Origin: Diphasiastrum complanatum
Taxonomy: Eukaryota > Streptophyta > Lycopodiopsida > Lycopodiales > Lycopodiaceae
Direction of reading: 5' to 3'
Length of the DNA: 64,000 nt
Assembly (NCBI GenBank): GCA_029204225.1
Contig: CM055112.1
Span: forward strand, 27,085,321-27,149,320
In this document: positions 45,200-56,884 of the stretch, piece by piece
How the letters are laid out: each line of letters opens with the position of its first letter
Position numbering within the stretch: position 1 is the stretch's first letter
The notes under the pieces: generated by a model
What the model was told of the DNA's origin: nothing
Seen by the model: only the letters and a program-made list of their open reading frames with translations
Database searches by the model: none
Position numbers and translations under genes: made by a program

Positions 45200-47060
45200 T
45201 TCATATTTTTTTTATGGTTGATATTAAATGTTGTTGTAATAGTATCATTAATAATTCTTACAGAGGGGAATATTAGCTATCCTAGGTTGACGTCATGAAG
45301 ATCTAGAGCGACTAAGAGTTCCTCTTCTAATTGTTACTATCGCCATTTCCTTACTATCCTTTCTAGTGCTACTATAGCTCATCTTGCAGTGATTTACTGA
45401 TTCTCTTGCCACCAATCATCCTTCTTCAGATTATACAGCAGTGATGCAGATTATTCATACGACCAATGCTGTATCTACAGAAAAATGGCATCTAATCGTG
45501 TATAGAAAGCCAGACCTGATATTCTGTTTGAAGACTGGAGAGTAGGCGCGGAATTGTTCAGACTTACCATGATCAAATACAAAGACAATTCGCTGTTGTT
45601 AACCGACATTTCTAATGAAGTGGTGGATGGAGTAAGAATCAGAAGGAAGTGTGTGCTATTTTTCGGTGCGCGCCACCAGCGCACTATTGAGCTCAAGAAA
45701 GAGGAATACGCAGAGTGCTTTGGATTACCTACTCAAGGGTCGGTGAAGAAGGAAGGCAAAGAAAATCACGGGTTCACGAAAAACAGGTGGATTTAGCCAC
45801 TATATCTTACAACATGTTCCTGAAAGCACTGAAGAAATCCCAACATATTAGATTATGGGGAGCGCAATTGAGCCTTTTGGCTTGCCACCTGGAATTATTA
45901 AAGGAGGTTGAGACAGGAATTATCAATAGAACGATCACTTGTATGGTCATGATCGATCATATGATTGAGGCTGCTGCGGAAACGAGCGGAAACCTGCAAG
46001 TCCTTGTTGAATAATGCTGGAAGCTTGTTAGAGTATGTTCGAATCAGAGAACAGCACAGAAACAAAGTCAGTCGATTGTAGAATCAAGTGCAAACATAAC
46101 AAGATATGACTGCCACCATATCTGTCACTGTTGCAAAAATTCATGAGCTGCTTCTGTCATCAACAACAAAGGATGAGCAACTAGAAGAATTACAAAATAA
46201 CAAAGAATTTCAGCTTCGACAATTAAGGCAAAAGGAGCTGCAAATGGTCCGATTACAACAAGAAATTGAACAGCTACGAGCAGACGTATCGAACAAGTAA
46301 AATCAATTTTTGATAGAGCAAAGTGACCATTTTGCTACAAAAGATCGGAATTTAAAACTGTAGAGGGAATTGGATGATGACAAACTCAAGCTGACAGTAG
46401 CGCAATCTTATCAGGCTGAACGTCTGTAGTACAAGACCGAATTATTACAAACGCAACTGGAATATCAAACACTAAAAGCGTCTGTAGATACCGTGACCAC
46501 CGAAAAGGGATGTGTATCAGTAATCGATCTAAGTTTGAAAAGTACAAGGTTGATACCATTGAACTTATAAAGAGTAAATTGTTGAACCGCTTACAAAAAG
46601 AAAATGAGGCTCTTTCAGCTGCTGTTTTCAAGGAAGCAGAGGAAGAAGAGTCCATGAGTTCAGATGACGATCAGCAAGCGAGTAAAGAAGCAGCCGAAAG
46701 ACATAGTGGAATGCATAAATCTGGGAGATCATCAACAAATTCGGAATTTGGAGGAGCAGCCGAAGCAACAAAAGATAGCTAAACCAGTAATGAAGGTCCA
46801 AGAAGTTCAAACGCTGACATTAACACAAGAAACATGATTCTGAAAATGACGATGATCATTTTATTGATCCTTCTATTCAGGGAAGCGAGTACTCCAGGAC
46901 AGAGGAAGCACCAACACCAAAAGATAAGAAGAGTGGAAGAAGAGATTGAACCCAATCAGGTTTTAATGAAAGAAATTCTGCATCTCAAACAGAATTTTTA
47001 GTTACATGTATTAGTTTCAAAATGTTGAACAATTATAGATGATTGAATAAGTGTTTATAT
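45200..47060 (+). pseudogene. Family X gene, copy 4 (longest copy)
   Basis: Upstream block TATTAGCTATCCTAGGTTGA at about 45266. ATG near 45488: MASNRV, stop, KARPDILFEDWRVGAELFRL, DNSLLLTDISNEVVDGVRIR, KKEEYAECFGLPTQGSVKKE, NRWI, stop, LATISYNMFLKALKKSQHIR, EVETGIINRTITCMVMIDHM, LQVLVE at 46014. Then 46106-46300 is a coiled coil rich in Gln, Glu and Leu (KDEQLEELQNNKEFQLRQLR), followed by more coiled-coil sequence with stops. An acidic tail EEEESMSSDDDQQASKEAAE ends at 46782. The last 200 bases match 26280-26590. Three stops replace what look like single residues. I do not recognise the family; at least four copies occur in this window. Confidence 0.6.
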
Positions 47061-47105
47061 GGGTCTTTTAACCAATACTGGAATGATGTCAATACTGGAA
47101 TGATG

Positions 47106-47472
47106 TGTGAGAAATATCAGCTAGTTTAGTCATGTTTAGTCCGTTTGGCAATTTAAGCCAGTATGCATCTTTTAGTCATGTTTAGTCCGTTTGGCAATTT
47201 AGGCCAATATGCATCTTAGACTTAGAGGTAAACATTATGAAGTTATTTTAGTTAAAGTTCATTTAGATTACCACTTTTAAAAAGTGCGAGAAAAGTAGGT
47301 AGGTTGAGTTTGGGAAGATTCAAATTTGAATATTTTGGTACATTGAATCTAGTCTACTTTGTGTAGGGTTCGAAATAGATCTAGAAGTTTTCTATTGTTG
47401 ATAAGCTTGGAGAAGTACATCCAAATAGGGCATGGACCTTTTATAAATAGTGTACAAGCGTGGGAAGAGATA

Positions 47473-47546
<74 letters not shown>

Positions 47547-48035
47547 TTCATGCTTATACATGAGTTCTCTTTTGGTTCATATATTCATTGGTACATTATC
47601 ATTAAAGAAAATTTGAGCACAAAAAGGGCCTTTTAAAAATATACTTTTTATTTTTTTCTCTAAAGTTTCTTCCACATTGACCAATCAAAACACTCAAATT
47701 TGAAATCTACGTAACGTAGCTCCTTCAACAGAACTGTAATTTTGTGTCCGGGGCAGCCCATAAATAAGCCATTTTATGTGTAGTATAGTATGCAGCTCAA
47801 CAAAAAAATAATGTAACTTTTGAACGAAAGCTTGGATTGAGACAATTATGGTGCCATTAGAAAGCCCTCATTCTATCATATATTTGATGTTTCATCAAGG
47901 TCTTATTGAGTTTGCATCTTCTATGTGTAGTAGATGTTAGATTTCTACATTGTCAAGTGGTGCTAGATACATTGTCATTCATAACCAAATATCAAAGGGA
48001 CATATTGGATCTTAATGATCTGATAAATTTTCACA
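47106..48035 (+). mobile_element. Element I 5' LTR, 930 bp, with internal (CT)n
   Basis: TGTGAGAAATATCAGC .. AATTTTCACA, followed by a primer site. The first 450 bases match LTR H (12619 leftward). A 26-base block (TAGTCATGTTTAGTCCGTTT..) is duplicated at about 47127 and 47173. A TTTATAAATAG box at about 47440 precedes the CT array, where transcription would start. Confidence 0.8.
47477..47543. repeat. (CT)33 microsatellite inside LTR I
   Basis: 67 bases of CT. It stands where LTR H has only a short CT tract, so the array expanded inside the LTR. Confidence 0.95.
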
Positions 48036-48047
48036 TGGTATCAAAGC
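48036..48047 (+). other. Element I primer binding site, one mismatch
   Basis: TGGTATCAAAGC, one base off the TGGTATCAGAGC tRNA-iMet site. Confidence 0.75.
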
Positions 48048-48376
48048 TATTGTTGCAGGTTATTGAAGGATCAGCCATCTTTGGCAAGGATTTGTAGGAG
48101 TTACCAATTTTAGAATGTGCTAGATTGATTTCTTTGTAGCATTTGCATGTAGAATTTGGATGATTCAATTTTTTGTACTTTTGTCAAAATCCTAAATTTG
48201 TTTGGATCTCTTGTTTACTGGACTTCTCAAGAGTGTGTTTCAAGTTTAGGAAGTGTAAAAGTTCATGAGATTGTAGGATCATGTGGTGATCAAGTATTTT
48301 TCATTCTATGTGTTGATTTGCTAGGTTTGGTGCAAGAAAGAGATTTCATATCTTTGTGATTTCTTTTTGAGTTCAT

Positions 48377-49650
48377 TTGTTGACATTCAATAGAGTGCTT
48401 TGTGCATTGGAACAGGTTGAAAGAGAGGATCAGGAAGGCAATGATAGGCTTACCTCATCCAACTATTCTACTTGGAAGGTGAGAATGGAGTCTCTCCTTG
48501 AGATGAATGAGTTGATGAACACTTTTGTAGGAGTGGAGGAAAGACCCTTGGCGCAACAAGATCAAATGAGCTATGATAAGAGAGCTAAAAGAGCTCTACG
48601 CATCATAAAGATGAATATTATCAATGAGCTTCTCAAAGAAATTGATAAATGTAATTCATCTAATTAGGCTTGGGAAGCTTTCAAGAAGCTTTATGAATCC
48701 AAGTCTACATTAAGAGTACTTCCTCTTAGAAGGAAAATCTTTCAATCTATGCAAAAGAAGGAAGAGAGTGCTCATGCTTTTGTGTTGAGAGTTAAAGCAT
48801 TTAATGATGAGCTAGCATGCGTTGATGAGAGCATTAAGGAGGTAGAACTTGTGCAAGTTATACTCAATGGCTTACTTGATGATCATGCTAACCTTGTTCA
48901 AAGCTTTGCTATTCAAAGAACTTTGCCAAGCATGGTGGATTTGCAAGAGATTTTGGTGTATGAGGAGTTTAGGCTTTAAGCAAGAGGTGGATCTACATTA
49001 ACATCTCATTATGAAGAGGAGGCTATGTTCATCAAGGGCAAAGGTAAAAGCAAATGGTCTAAAGGGCAAGATCAAGGTGAGACTTCCTCTTTTGGCAAAA
49101 AGAAAGATAGATCCAAGTTAAAATGTTTCTATTGTGGTGTCAAAGGGCATTTTGATAATGAATGTTTGAAGAAGTAATGAGAGGAAGGTAGCAAGCAAAT
49201 CAACCTTACTACTAATGATGAGGATCTAGGTGTTTGTGATTCTCTTATGATGTGTTCTTCAAGTCCAATATCAAGTGAAGGTGACAAAGATTCATGGTGG
49301 ATTGATAGTGGAGCTAGTTCACACATGACTAGTCACAAGGAGTTCTTTAATTCTTTGGTCACTTATGATGGAGTCAAGAAAGTGATTCACAAGGCCAATG
49401 ATGGTGAGTGTGTGATTGAAGGTATTGGTTCAATTCCTATTTGTCTTTCTACTAATAGGAAAACAAGATTTGATGGTGTTCTTGACATTCCTTCACTTTC
49501 AAAGAATTTACTAAATGTTGGTCAAATGATAGAGAAAGGATACATGGTAAAGTTTGGTGGTGATGCTTGTTCCATTACAAAGGAAACAATATTGGTTTCT
49601 AGGGGCAATAGACAAGGTAGACTTTTCAAGCTTGATGCTTTTGTTAAAGC
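48377..49650 (+). pseudogene. Element I: gag and protease, cut at 49650
   Basis: Gag starts at the ATG at 48377 (FNRVLCALEQVEREDQEGND, STWKVRMESLLEMNELMNTF, MNIINELLKEIDKC) with a TAG at 48666. It continues HAFVLRVKAFNDELACVDES, a TAA at 48978, and the zinc knuckle CFYCGVKGHFDNEC at about 49128. Protease is WWIDSGASSHMTSHKEFFNS (49294), continuing to RLFKLDAFVKA at 49650. There the sequence changes in frame to the duplicated secreted-protein segment. Integrase, RT and the 3' LTR are gone. About the same as P in the shared part. Confidence 0.85.
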
Positions 49651-49723
49651 AGTTGAGCATAACAAGGTTCACATTATCTCTCATGATGTCAAGCATGGAA
49701 ATCGAAATGGCCATAAACTATGT

Positions 49724-49887
<164 letters not shown>

Positions 49888-50996
49888 CCCACACACACCC
49901 AGTATCTATGTACCATATTCTTGAAACACAATTTTTTCATATGCTAATTTACTTTCTATTGTTTGTAGGAACTAAAATTGTCTTACAAGTGTGGAATGTT
50001 ATTTTTCAGGATTTCCAACCTTGGACACTTGCATAAACAAAAATGAATAAGTCATGGCTACTTTTAGATACAAAAGCCATAACACTTTATTATCTCAAGA
50101 TTCAAAAATAGCTTCATTGATCTTTAATGTGGTCGTAAAATTTAGACATTTCTCTCATGTATGTTCTCATTAGAAGTGCAAATAAAATTTGATTGCTTTC
50201 AAATTAGTAACTTCGTATTTTTTGCTACATTGAGTGGAACTTGTGTGTTTTTTTTTAAATTATTGCATATCCCTTTGTTGATAGACATGCTTATGCAATC
50301 TTCATGTAAAAATTCTACCACAACATCAAACATGCTTCAGTTGATGTGAAAATTATTGCATACATACATTTTGAGGGTTGACATTTACTAGTGCGACAAG
50401 GCGAATTGGCTCATTGACTAGGTCTCCCAAGAAGTTCTTGCAACCTTCTTATTCTCTATTTACTTAACACCTCTGACAAATTTGGCAAGGAATAAGCTAT
50501 CTTGTCAAACTTCATTACTGTAACTTTCATAACAATGGATTTTCTAGTTGAAATGAATACACAAGCATAAAAGGACTATACCTAGTAACAAAAGTGTTTT
50601 TAGAAAATTCAATAAATGGAAAACAATTGTCCATATAGATTGCTTACCATATGCATATGTTGTATGCACATCTTCCATCTTTTGATTACTCCTCTGATTA
50701 TGAACATCATATTCAAGATAAATTGATAATTTAAAACTTATGGAGGTTTCAAATTCTAGACCATTGTCTACCGAATTATCTAATATATGAACGAAGTGAG
50801 AAGCTTTAGATTTTATTTCACAAGAATAAGACTTTAAAAATAAGAATTTGAGAGAAAGTTTGATATCGTTTTTTGAACTACACGAGATCCTAGTTTTGGA
50901 ATGTAATAGAGCCAACAAAAGTATATGTTGTTGTAGTTTTATTTATTTTATTTTATGATAAGTATTAAATCCTTTACTTTTTGGGATGAAACTTCT

Positions 50997-51914
50997 TGTA
51001 GGCAGATCCTCTACTTGGGAGGATCTGGTTACTGGTTTCTTCTTCTGCTTAGTATCTTGTTTACAGATCTGCTTGTTACCAGGCTTCTTGGGCACTTCTT
51101 GGATGTTTATCTTTCTTGTTTTTAGGCCCAAATCAGGCAGAATGGACTGGTGAACATTGTAGTAAATGTCATGCCTGTCAAAGGACAACTCAGGGGCGTC
51201 TCTCTTGAACTGAAATCACATGCTTTCAAACCAAACATGCATAAAAATGCATTCAACCAAGAAATTAGCGTGTAGAGTGGTTGAAATGCCATGAAATCCT
51301 ACTTTAATGTTGCAAAACGAACCGGATCAGATCCTAAACTATAGTACACTTGCATTAATCCACAAACAAGAAGCAAAAAACTAATTAACTAGACAACATT
51401 TTAGAAGTCCAAGAATCAAGAAACACACATTTCTTGATTCTTGGACAACCCAAGAACATCAAGACCTAAAATGTCAAGAATATGCAAGATCTACACCACA
51501 AATCCAGCCTATTTAGTTTACCTGAATGTTGATTCCTATATTAATCCACAAGAAAACAAGAAATCTAATCCACAACCACACACAAAGGGATGGAAGGGCA
51601 TGATCATAAGAGAATCACTCAAGAAAACAATCATGATCAAGGATCTCAACGGATGCACCAAACTCGTGGAGGCTCTTCTCATTTGGTCATGGAGTAGATG
51701 CGTAATTCCTACATGGTCATTCCATCTTTCGGGATTCACCATGAGGCTTACACAGTTCTTGCTTGTCATTCTTAACTAGTACTTCTCGACTCTCATACTC
51801 GGCTCTCAGTCTTCGTTTGTCTTGTTTTCTCATAGACCTCCTCGGTCTAAGATGAGAGGTGCTCTTGGTTAGCTCTGGCCGAGTATCTTGGGGATTCGTC
51901 AGAATCAGCCAACA
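50997..51914. mobile_element. Probable solo LTR, 918 bp
   Basis: TGTAGGCAGATCC .. ATCAGCCAACA inserted between CTTCT (50992-50996) and CTTCC (51915-51919). The empty site in copy 1 (about 7564) reads CTTCC, so the left duplication has one substitution. TG..CA ends and a 5-bp duplication fit a solo LTR. No coding region is supported; the frames at 51441-51779 are weak. Confidence 0.65.
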
Positions 51915-52436
51915 CTTCCAAATGCTGAAACAAGTTGATAGTCACAATTTTGAGATATTGCAATAACTAGGCAGCTGGATGAGGCAATTTAGAAAAATGT
52001 TTCTATTCGACAATAGGTGTAGCGGCAAAAGTGATATAGAGAGTATATAGAAGTCGGCCATAACACTCATGGATTTGATTGGACCCTTCATACAATACGA
52101 GAATTGACTATAAATCATATAAGGGTGTTGCATTTTTTCAAGCATAGAATGATATTGGACTATTTATTTTGTATCAAGAAGTATTTTTGTGAGAATATTA
52201 ATGTGATGTAGTGTCATTGAAAAGTGAAGTGTTTGATAGTTATTATTTATGTTAGTAAGAGATCCAACCGTAGATCAAAACCCACTATAGACGCCTATTG
52301 ACTAACCTTATAGTTCGTTTCAACGAGAGAAGGCTAAATTGTACATTCATTGGCAAGATGGTGCAAATGTATATTGAAATATTAAATTAAAAATATATAT
52401 ATGTAATAAAATTCGAATGTGAGGAAAAGAACTTAC

Positions 52437-52888
52437 TAGTATTTTCATATGTAACGTTTTCTTTGTTGCGTCACAATCTGGAATAAAGATCAATCAAAGA
52501 GTACATTCACCATAGACTAAGGCATGCATGCCTATGAAAGGATGCACTTTAGTTTGTGTGATGCCCTTGAAACTTCTCAAATAGGCTAAATAATTTTTTA
52601 CTACGATTGGATCTGTATTTTGGATTTTTCTTTGAATAAAAGCTTGAGATTATGAGCCTAAAATAGAGAATGGTCCTTGCCTTTTGATTTTCTCTTGAAC
52701 TAGCAATGAGATTCCTCTAGTTTGAGTGACACCTTGTTGAGTAAATATCACCAGGACTTAATTCTCTTATGGTTTAGATAGACTTGATATCAGAGTCATG
52801 ATGGCATCATAATCATCTATGATTGATCCGGTAGTAGTCATTTGCTCCATTAGATTTTTGAGCTTGCCAAGGTACGTTGAAATAGAGT
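52437..52888 (-). pseudogene. Copia gag fragment K, outer part
   Basis: Minus strand with frameshifts: VDSISTYLGKLKNLMEQM, GSIIDDYDAIMTLIS. Gag-like (UBN2 type). It continues into the left arm of the inverted repeat. Confidence 0.5.
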
Positions 52889-53280
52889 CAACTTTAGACA
52901 TTTTGAATGTGAAGAACTTCTTTCTGAAATGAAGCATGGAGGTTTATTTGAGGTCATGGAGTGTAGCTAACATGTCCCAAGCATTTTTGGCTATCTGAGC
53001 TAATCTAAGCATCATTGATGTTGAGAGTGATCATGGGAAAGGCCCTCCCAACTCTCTGTCTCCATAAGCTGATCATTGCTGGATCATTCTCTAGCTTTCT
53101 CTCAGTGCTTACAACCATATCCCATAATTCGTCGGCAAGAAATATGTGAAAAGTTTAGATCCAAATGACCTAATTATGTCGCTTGATCTCTGGCAAATTT
53201 GGAGAGCACACTAGGTTCATTATAATGTGAAAATCATGCATCAAATACACATGGAAGATGAAAAATCAACAAGAACTTTT
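52889..53280. repeat. Large inverted repeat, left arm
   Basis: The reverse complement matches 53869-54247 over about 380 bases, with small gaps. It covers gag K sequence (NDPAMISLWRQRVGRAFPMI on the minus strand) and the outer end of LTR J. Confidence 0.85.
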
Positions 53281-53776
53281 CATAAACACTTAAATATGAT
53301 ATTCTATTGTCCCTGTATGTCCAAGTTGTACAATATTAGTAATCACATGTGTGGATTCATATACATAAAATATTCTACACACAAAAATTCACTATATCAC
53401 CACCAAGATGCAAGAGATTGATGTAGAAACCCAAAGAGATATCTTCCATAAGAATGAATGAGAGAATAATGAGAGAGATAAATTTCTTGCACACTTTTAT
53501 GCCTATTTATAGTAGCCTCTTGACCATGTAGATCATTTGGCCTAAGCTTATCAACTTATGGAAGTATCTAGGTACTTGCCAAAAATCTAGACTAACTTGA
53601 CTAGATTCAATGTATCTCTTCTAACCAATTAGAGTAGGTCCAAATCTGAAATAGTCCACCTATATATTTGGTTAAAATAGTAAGGATACTATTTTTAGCT
53701 ATCTCTAAGTTGTTATGTATAGTTGGCCTCAATATGCCAAAAAACAAATGACCATAACTAGTTGATTTTCTTCACA
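53226..53776 (-). mobile_element. LTR J, 551 bp
   Basis: TGTGAAAATCATGCATC .. TTTTCTTCACA. It lies between the arms of the inverted repeat, followed on the right by a purine tract (minus strand GAAGAGAGAG) and about 90 bases of element tail. Confidence 0.75.
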
Positions 53777-53868
53777 CTCTCTCTTCAACTAGTTTTAGCA
53801 TACTTTTAACCATACAATTTTGATTCAAATTTAGAATGATCTTCATACTAAGTATAGACCTCCTACAA
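53777..53868 (-). pseudogene. Element J tail next to LTR J
   Basis: Minus strand ends MKIILNLNQNCMVKSMLKLV, EERV at the purine tract, matching the C-terminus of elements H and B (IILKLDQSSIVKTMPKLVEE). J therefore belongs to the H/B group; the rest of it is absent. Confidence 0.65.
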
Positions 53869-54247
53869 GTTCTTGTTGATTTTTCATGTAGTTGATGCAT
53901 GATTTTCACATTGGTAATGAACCTAGTGTGCTCTCCAAATTTGCCAAAGATCAAGCGGCATAATTAGGTCATTTGGATCTGAACTTTTCACATATTTCTT
54001 CCAATGAATTATGGGATATTGTTGTAAGCACTGAGAGAAAGCTAGAGAATGATCCAGCAATGATCAACAAATGGAGACAAAGATCTGGGAAGTCCTTTCC
54101 CATGATCACTCTCAACATCAACGATGCTTAGATCAGCTCAAATAGCCAAAAATGCTTGGGACATGTTAGCTACACTCCATGACCTCAAATAAACCTCCAT
54201 GCTTCATTTCATATTGAAGTTCTTCACATTCAAAATGACTAAAGTGT
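53869..54247. repeat. Large inverted repeat, right arm
   Basis: Inverted copy of 52889-53280. The inner end carries the last about 20 bases of LTR J in reverse (GATGCATGATTTTCACA), then gag K sequence on the plus strand (KNAWDMLATLHDL). It ends where element L begins. Confidence 0.85.
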
Positions 54248-54567
54248 TAGAATAAGTAAGCCCAAGTTTCTCTCACAGTTCATGACTTTCCGTGTTCGGC
54301 AGTGATTTCGAGTTTTTTACTGTCTTTGTGATAGTATGCATGTGTGACAGTTTGACAGTACACGTAGTGTAAGTTGGGACACGCGTCCCGTAACGGGGAC
54401 CGAACTGCTATGCAGCGGTACCCCACAAAAATTAGACTGTGTGTATATATCTTTTAGTCTCTTTTGTAAATATAGTTCAGTGTGTGTGATCTCTCTTTAT
54501 TGTTTATCTGATTGATGTCAGATTGCTTGCAAATTAGCTAACTATACTACCAGTAAGATCCTTGACA
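54245..54567 (+). mobile_element. Element L 5' LTR, 323 bp
   Basis: TGTTAGAATAAGTAAGC .. GATCCTTGACA, followed immediately by the primer site. Short LTR, GC-richer in the middle. The 3' LTR is missing because the element is truncated at 59643. Confidence 0.85.
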
Positions 54568-54584
54568 TGGTATCAGAGCCTGGG
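54568..54584 (+). other. Element L primer binding site (tRNA-iMet type)
   Basis: TGGTATCAGAGCCTGGG, a long match to the usual plant copia primer site. Confidence 0.93.
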
Positions 54585-55858
54585 AGTGGTGCAGTTCGTT
54601 GTTAGTTGGAAGCCAAATTTTGGGAAAATTCGAAGAACCGTTTACGGTTAGTCAAGCAAGCAATCGTTTGCAGGTGCAGTTGAATTCAAGGCTTCAGAAT
54701 AAGCTATTGGCTTGATCCAGGAGAAAAACTGAAAATTGCTAAATTTTCAAGTTGATTGGAGCAAACAGAGGGTTGCTGAGAAGAACAGCTTGTTTGCATT
54801 TAACTATGCATCAATTGTAAAGCCAAAAATCTCAAGAGAGTTCTTGTAGTAGTGCGACCTCAGTGGTGTAGGAGACTGCCAAAAAAATCTCAAAAAAGGG
54901 TTGAGTAAATCTCAAGAAAGCTCCATCCTTTCTACAGCTAGGGGCTTTATGTACAAAATCGTGGATCTTTCTCCACACAGACTATGGTTCAGTGCTGTGA
55001 ATACATGGAGAGGGGTGCCCTAGCAGGTAGAATGTGCCCACAAATGGTCGTGAGTAGCCGTGGAGTAATCTTAGCGCTGAATCAACTGGTAGGGAGGCGT
55101 GGAGGAAAAACTTGGTGGCAGCCATAGCTAGCCAGGTGAGGAGAAGTAGCCGTGAAGAGAGAAGGCCGTAGAGGAGAACTCACGCGCAGCAAGGAGGAGG
55201 TTGACTTAGTGTAAATAAGTCTATAGCGGCTTCAGGAGTGTTGTTCGGCGCACAGGAGCAAGATTGATGGATAAGATCAATCTCCACAAGTTCGACGGAT
55301 AAGATCAATTTGATCTGGGCCACAGAATGAAAACCCATTGTTGGATATGGGTGAAGTGGACCCTGAAAAGGTTTGAAAGGCAAAATGGCCTTCAATTTCA
55401 TTAAAAAATTCCAAGTTGAAAGGAACCCTGAAGTTCAAATTTGTTTGAAAAAGAGATTTGCTTCAAAGTGAAGAAACGGTGTGTTTTCTTCAAGAGCCTT
55501 TAACTTTTGGTCTAAAGCTCCGTTTAAGGCCGTCCAAAAGCCAAAATCCTCCAAATTAAGGGTAGAAAAGGACTATACCCTGCAAGTACGGTACTTGAAA
55601 ACAGAGGGATTGCCGCGAAGAAAGTGTTCGGAGTGCGCCAAAAGTCTTTTCACCATTCCAGTGGGCAAGTAGTTGAGAGTTGGTGACGAAGGGCATTTTG
55701 AAGGACAACACTGATTTGGCTTCCGATTTGGCGACAAAGCGGTGGGAGGTCCTGAAACTTTTTTGGTCAGACCTTAAAGTTGACTTTTAAAAGTCTAAAT
55801 TGCTCTATAAGCTTGTCATTGAGCCTCATTAGGGCGCTATAGGAGCAATTTTTAGCAA
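54585..55858 (+). other. Element L 5' untranslated leader
   Basis: About 1.27 kb without a credible gene between primer site and gag. The short frames inside (for example 55481-55672) are not conserved with anything seen here. Confidence 0.6.
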
Positions 55859-56884
55859 AATGGCAGGATTGGGAGAATCCGTGCTTAGAGAAGCTAGTAA
55901 ATTGGACGGGGTATCATGGAAAAGGAGCTGTGGGACATTGTCACTGGGGTGGAACAACGGCCAGCTACAACTCCAGCCGATATTCGTGCATTTGACAAAA
56001 GGGCGTAGAAGGCCTTTTCCTTGTGAAACTTGTCAGTGAAGGATCATGTTATTGCCCACATCAGTGAAATATTATCAGCAAGAGGCGCTTGGGATGCACT
56101 CAAAACACAGTTTCAAACGACGAACCCCTCTCGGATGATGTTTTTGAGGACCAAACTCATAAGTGTTCGCATGGAGGAGAATGAGGGCATAGGGTCCTAT
56201 TTCACACGAATAAAGGAGTTACGAGACCAGTTGACAGCTATTGGAGAACCAATAAGAGATGTTGAGCTGGTTCACACAGCTATAAATGGCCTACCCAAAA
56301 ATTTCTAAATGTTTGCAAGTGGCATTGCTTCGAGGGAGAGACTACCAACATTTGAAAATCTTCATGGCATTATCCTACAGGAGGAACAAAGACGTGAAGT
56401 GGTAAAAACTCGACTTCCCACATCGGAAGATCAAGCAATGCTAGCAAAAGGGAAGCATAAATACAAGAAGCAATCCAAGAAGTCGAATGTGGAGGATGAC
56501 AATCAAGGATCCACATCAGGCAAGAAGAAGAAAGGCAACTGTTGCCAAAAGCTTGGACATTGGGCAAGAGATTGTCGCAAAAACAAGACGGATATTAAGA
56601 GGGACAAAGTGAAGCAGTTGACCAATTTTGTCGAAGAAGAGAATGATAGCGATAACGAAGATCAAGGCACGGCATTTGCGACAGCATTAGCATCACAACA
56701 TTCCATTGATCATACACATTGGTACGTGGACACAGGAGCAACAAGACACATTACTGGCAACAAATCATGGTTCAAAAATCTGGAGCTTACTGATGATGGA
56801 GATAGAGTTGCGCAGGCGAAGGACGACGAGTGCCAAATTCATGGAGTTGGTGCAGTGCCTATTCAATTTCTGACGGACATGTGA
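55859..56884 (+). pseudogene. Element L gag and protease start
   Basis: ATG at 55859 gives MAGLGESVLREASKLDG, then a frame change with loss of the usual gag segment, and MEKELWDIVTGVEQRPATTP. A TAG lies near 56008 and a TAA at 56306. The rest is open: HISEILSARGAWDALKTQFQ, FTRIKELRDQLTAIGEPIRD. The zinc knuckle is damaged: NCCQKLGHWARDC has lost part of the first Cys pair. Protease HWYVDTGATRHIT has an intact DTG at about 56730. A one-base shift near 56866 ends this frame. Confidence 0.85.

Noticed and set aside
51441-51779. 112-codon plus-strand frame and 77-codon minus-strand frame
   Set aside because: Both are inside the LTR-like insertion, overlap each other, and have no recognisable domain or homologue in the window.
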